Assembly: GCA_023458555.1 (NCBI GenBank)
Contig: JAEWYS010000006.1
Span: forward strand, 19,662 to 83,661
DNA: 64,000 nucleotides
Direction of reading: 5' to 3'
Origin: Bacteroidota bacterium
GTDB lineage: Bacteria > Bacteroidota > Bacteroidia > Cytophagales > Cytophagaceae
Shown here: positions 61,401-64,000 of the stretch, one piece after another
How the letters are laid out: the number at the start of each line of letters is the position of its first letter
Position numbering within the stretch: the first letter of the stretch is position 1
Notes under the pieces: model-generated
Database searches by the model: none
What the model saw: only the letters and a program-made list of their open reading frames with translations
Told to the model about the DNA's origin: nothing
Position numbers and translations under genes: made by a program

Positions 61401-63935
61401 AAGCGTCAGCTTGCCTTTGCCCGGATGGCCTGCATAATAGGAAGGAGCCGACGCGCTGCTGTTGGGTGTATTGGGACAAAGGGTATAATCATAATCAAAG
61501 TGAACGGTCTTGAGCGGTACACGCTGCCCGTTGAGCAGATCTGTTTTCGCGAACAAGCGGATTTTGTCAAGCTTATACAGGGTATTCTGATCTGTTTTGC
61601 TCAGCCCTCCGCGGTCATTTTTGACTCCGTGTCCGTCCTGCCGCTTCGACAGCTGAAACTCGGCCACATGCGTGCGGGTTTCGATGGAGTGCAGGTACCA
61701 TATTTCTTTTTCTCCGTACAGGTAGTTGGCTTTGTCATCGTTGTTTTTGCTTTCCATGGCATCGGTAAACGAAGCCATACCCTCCTGATAAGGAGTACGC
61801 CACTGAAACATTGAAGAAGTCCGTATATAATTGAATTTGGTATAATTGCCCAGGTCTCCGTCAGAAGGACCGGGAATACCATCACTATCCACATAATCGG
61901 ATGAAAGGATGGCCGTAAGCAGGTAGGAGGTGGCATAAGGAGATGTTTCTACCTTGTTAAAGCTATGATCCAGTCCGCTTTTGTTACCTTCCGAAGCTTC
62001 GGTCGGGGTATAGCCGACCAGTCCGGTCTGTCTTGCCTGCTCACGATTGGAGGTAGCCACGGAAAAAGTGACTTCTTCCTGTTTGTTATTGTATACTGGT
62101 ATACCGTAATGATAGCGGGCTCCGGAATTGTCCGTAACGCGGATCTCGGTGATATGGTGTCCTTTCCTGTACTGGTCAACGCGAGGCAGCTCCTCGTACT
62201 GATACGAAAAAATCTGGCTGGCCGAAGCCGGAATATTCTTTTTCTGAAAACCCGTCTTATGATTGCGGATGGGCTGCACCGCTTCTGCAAGGGTATTGTC
62301 ACGGCCTTCGCTGAGCGTTGCCACTCCGGATTCTGCGGCTGTGATATAAGTAAACTGGTTGTTTCGCTTGCGGCGATGTGTACGGCGGTTTTCCGGCCCG
62401 GTCACAACGCGGCCGATGTTTTCGGAGCGGTACGGCACAAGTGTTCCGTCCAGCACTCCCTGACTGCCGATCAGATTGTAGGTATAGGGTACGGCGCCTT
62501 TCTGTACATTGCTGACAAAAACTCCGTCAGTTTCCGGTGCAGGCTCCCCGATTCTTCTGAAGTATACCCGCTCCTGATTTGAATTGACCACCTGGGCCGG
62601 ATTCTGAAACTGCTGGATACGGTCATTGCTCCAGCGGGAAGAAATGGTTCCCACATTGCTGTATTTGAGATCGACATTGACCTTGACCGAGGGAGCAGCG
62701 CCCGCGCCAAGCCCGACACCCAGCTCTCCGATATGATTTTGCTCCGTATTGACCGGATCACCTACATGCCCGACATCTCCTCTGAACAAACGATAGGTAC
62801 CTCCTACCCCCTGGCCTGATACACTGTAGATATCGTAGGTATGCGCTGTAACCCCCAGATTTTTGGTCGCATCATTGAATCCGTTATTGTCTTTTTCGCG
62901 GTTAAAATCATACATGGCCCGATCATTGCCCCCGTCAAGTCCCTCATACATATACCCGTAAGCCGGGCTGGCTTTTCTTGCATCCTGCAGAAACTGCCCG
63001 CTGTAGTATCCGCCGATTCCGATCAGCCCCTGCTCCAGCGCCGGATTGGTAAGCTCCGCGCTCAGCGAAACCGTGGCGTTGACATTAATGCGATCATGAC
63101 TGACAGAGGGTGTATAGGTCGGAGAGGCAAAGCCCAGAAAACCTCCTATATTGCCGGAAGAGTGCCTTCGGCTTTTTCCTTCCGCGTTTTTGCTGGTCGT
63201 ATACCCTGAAGCTGCAAGTGTCATACCTTTGAGCCCTTCTCTGGTGCTGAAAGGAAAGCTGAGGGTGGCGTTAAGGCTGGTTTCCAGATTTTGCTTATCC
63301 TGCTTGGGACCCAAACCCACCGAGGGAGTGATGGAAGCCCCGCCCTCTGAATCCAGGCCGATATTGGCGCCAAGACCGATTTTGTAATTGGAGCTGCTGC
63401 TGATCGGCAGATCGATAGAAGGTCTGACACCCATTGAGAAACCAAAGCCATTGTAATTGTTGTAGTAAAGGCTCATGTTGGCCGCGGCTCCCGCTTTGAA
63501 GCCCCACAGCTCCAGCTTGGCAGGATTGAACGAAAAGTTGAGCCCAAAGGTCTGGTTGGGTTTGACGGTATAGGTGGTTGTGACCGGATCTCCCGCAAAA
63601 TCATCGGGAATACCCCGCACGCTGCGGTTGACCGCACCCACATTGAGGTTCCAGCCCAAGCCCACCCAGCTTGATTCCTGATCGGGCGTAATACCCGCGG
63701 CATAGTTGATATTGACCGGATAGCCGCCCACATCCAGCAAGGGGATATTGTAGCTGAAATCACCTGTAAAAGGATCCACCATATTGTCCATGCCCGCGGG
63801 GGCAAACTGCTGGGTCTCCGGCTGCGAAGGTCCGGAGGTAAGCGCGTAGGACGGTGTCGGAAACAATCCCGGTAGGATGGTCATCAGTAAAAAAAAGGCG
63901 ATCGCACGGCCGTATCGTCGTATAGATGCTAACAT
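58431..63935 (-). CDS. Exported RHS-operon lead protein, 1834 aa
   Basis: Signal peptide 1-31 (PSYA). Residues 50-115 carry the Bacteroidota RHS-locus signature NMVDPFTGDFSYNIPLLDVG, YPVNINYAAGI, SSWVGLGWNLNVG, then RGIPDDF. A long beta-rich body follows with YD/RHS-like segments (HFDYDYTLCPNT, EYDRWGNYKK, EMNYNPVGMEIENKDALGRY). The final 60 residues (FDGFEDYTYGDCNDDHFSWR) resemble the link found before YD repeats. The layout recalls the N-terminal half of an RHS/TcC-type shell with the C-terminal half encoded by later genes. Its ATG is six bases after the stop of an upstream frame. Confidence 0.78.
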   Translation of the reverse strand: MLASIRRYGRAIAFFLLMTILPGLFPTPSYALTSGPSQPETQQFAPAGMDNMVDPFTGDFSYNIPLLDVGGYPVNINYAAGITPDQESSWVGLGWNLNVGAVNRSVRGIPDDFAGDPVTTTYTVKPNQTFGLNFSFNPAKLELWGFKAGAAANMSLYYNNYNGFGFSMGVRPSIDLPISSSSNYKIGLGANIGLDSEGGASITPSVGLGPKQDKQNLETSLNATLSFPFSTREGLKGMTLAASGYTTSKNAEGKSRRHSSGNIGGFLGFASPTYTPSVSHDRINVNATVSLSAELTNPALEQGLIGIGGYYSGQFLQDARKASPAYGYMYEGLDGGNDRAMYDFNREKDNNGFNDATKNLGVTAHTYDIYSVSGQGVGGTYRLFRGDVGHVGDPVNTEQNHIGELGVGLGAGAAPSVKVNVDLKYSNVGTISSRWSNDRIQQFQNPAQVVNSNQERVYFRRIGEPAPETDGVFVSNVQKGAVPYTYNLIGSQGVLDGTLVPYRSENIGRVVTGPENRRTHRRKRNNQFTYITAAESGVATLSEGRDNTLAEAVQPIRNHKTGFQKKNIPASASQIFSYQYEELPRVDQYRKGHHITEIRVTDNSGARYHYGIPVYNNKQEEVTFSVATSNREQARQTGLVGYTPTEASEGNKSGLDHSFNKVETSPYATSYLLTAILSSDYVDSDGIPGPSDGDLGNYTKFNYIRTSSMFQWRTPYQEGMASFTDAMESKNNDDKANYLYGEKEIWYLHSIETRTHVAEFQLSKRQDGHGVKNDRGGLSKTDQNTLYKLDKIRLFAKTDLLNGQRVPLKTVHFDYDYTLCPNTPNSSASAPSYYAGHPGKGKLTLRKVWFTYGSSGKGMLNPYVFHYADTDFDGVPDNNPVYQLKEYDRWGNYKKQQAGAMRNEAFPYTDQVRDTADRYSAVYALTSIDTPTGGTIRVHYESDDYAYVQDKRAARMFRVLGLSSSAGGTRSNKIYDGPGNITGNLYLHVRLDERFRATSQAEANDIIRRQYLADMDLLYYKAKLNVINAASGVGEYREYVPGYTEIDISQSLAARSDTVSTGYYDIAVIKLKEDRTDGARSRDVHPIARNGWMYAKLYLPRELKDLKDADSLSVLGIVKTLLGQVDDILTFFTGFANVMAIRGNSDTIVPDESFVRLNDRDKIKYGGGHRVRAIVMADNWNRMTSRKETGGAKEAAFYGQKYDYVLTEKNVDGKPVSSGVTAWEPMLGNDENPFRRPVYTVKKVPLAPSREFYLEEPFGEMFFPAPTVGYSRIVTTPVRITGSAYDVKNLKGNGTGFVVQEFYTARDFPTITRQTDLVHKRDKPNLILTFLKLGSNDLVTCTQGYQIELNDMHGKEKSKMVMPDAPADGSDKIRPISAVEYHYKRLANGTLDNRVRYISPNQLTIEAETEAVQMGTEIDVIHDSKFYKSVTAGGGLDFNVKGIFPIIPIVVPFPLPTFNAEAIEFRSLVTTKVVNRYGILERTVATDNGQTITTRNLAWDKETGEVLLTRVENEFHDPIWNFTYPAYWAYPSMDPAYINEGIVFNTGSPEAIGAHLRDGDELLCRTSAGTGLGYYDAVRNRIVDDKGREITGITRMKIVRSGARNLPMTPIGTISCMDDPMRDGDRLQFTRVLNAAATEFKFVWRAVCNCGQDIDFANANPFVQGRRGSLRPWKNHTYMTERKQTRLNNNLDVRTDGYFTDEFRAFWSYASGRMNAPGEEELTRWQYVTEIMNYNPVGMEIENKDALGRYSMAQFGYGRNLAVATSNNSQYRETGFDGFEDYTYGDCNDDHFSWRAFGSDVLSEQEAHTGRKSIKVAKKSALKISKDIIECEER

Positions 63936-63941
63936 GCCTGA

Positions 63942-64000
63942 CTATATTTTAAGGTTGGGTAAGTTCTTGATATCATCGCTGGTAAGATGCAATACTGCGT
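63942..64000 (-). CDS. C-terminal end of an upstream gene (partial)
   Basis: An open minus-strand frame enters from the right edge and ends at a TAG six bases before the 1834-aa gene. The 18 visible residues end in IKNLPNLKI. If real, it is the gene just before the RHS lead gene in the same operon. Too short to name; a second open frame over the same bases exists. Confidence 0.35.
   Translation of the reverse strand, partial: AVLHLTSDDIKNLPNLKI

Noticed and set aside
1..64000. CRISPR array, tRNA or rRNA genes
   Set aside because: No regularly spaced repeats, cloverleaf-like sequences or rRNA-like stretches were seen in the window.

Overview
The window is chromosomal DNA of a member of the Bacteroidota. 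Type IX secretion (T9SS) C-terminal sorting domains, SprB/PKD-type surface repeats, Bacteroidota-style promoters (TTG, about 18-19 bp, TAnnTTTG), tyrosine recombinases with a SAM-like core, and large RHS/YD-repeat loci all point that way. I would not name a genus. Housekeeping and RHS-body DNA is near half GC by eye. The 24-34 kb region is about one-third GC, which suggests imported DNA.

Layout. (1) 1-9781: right-hand part of a prophage, or a phage-tail-like particle locus, with a contractile-type tail and baseplate module, fibre genes and a D12-class adenine methyltransferase; a terminator follows at 9850. (2) 10.1-13.0 kb: tatD, an exported FrnE/DsbA-like lipoprotein and an exported class 3 lipase. 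(3) 13.3-16.9 kb: methylcitrate-cycle operon prpD-prpB-prpC for propionyl-CoA use. (4) 17.4-24.0 kb: mostly exported proteins: a CE15 glucuronoyl-esterase-like enzyme with CBM6 and T9SS tail, a DUF3175 protein, an SMP-30-like propeller, a small Cys-motif protein, a DJ-1/PfpI protein and a BD-FAE-like esterase with T9SS tail. (5) 24.3-32.3 kb: AT-rich island with a tyrosine integrase, a 1351-aa nuclease-NTPase resembling antiviral STAND (Avs) proteins, a companion gene cut off at an IS3 element, and a small membrane protein. (6) 32.3-37.0 kb: an orphan RHS tip (RHS core, Hint protease-like domain, His-rich toxin) followed by three AT-rich candidate immunity genes, two of them paralogous. (7) 37-38.8 kb: small genes, hairpins and gene relics. 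(8) 38.8-64 kb: one minus-strand operon encoding four large exported RHS-type proteins (1834, 493, 1615 and 3982 aa), a small exported protein, and an immunity gene overlapping the toxin-tipped last gene.

How it works together. The RHS operon reads 1834 aa, 169 aa, 493 aa, 1615 aa, then the 3982-aa protein ending in a PD-(D/E)xK-type nuclease toxin, then its immunity gene. The orphan tip nearby could be a reserve toxin-immunity cassette. The island at 24-32 kb is the best candidate for an undescribed or variant antiphage system: nuclease plus P-loop NTPase plus companion, mobilised by its own integrase and apparently broken by IS3. In the prophage, an A AAA AAC slippery site directly before the stop codon of a tail chaperone indicates programmed -1 frameshifting, yet no tape-measure gene follows.
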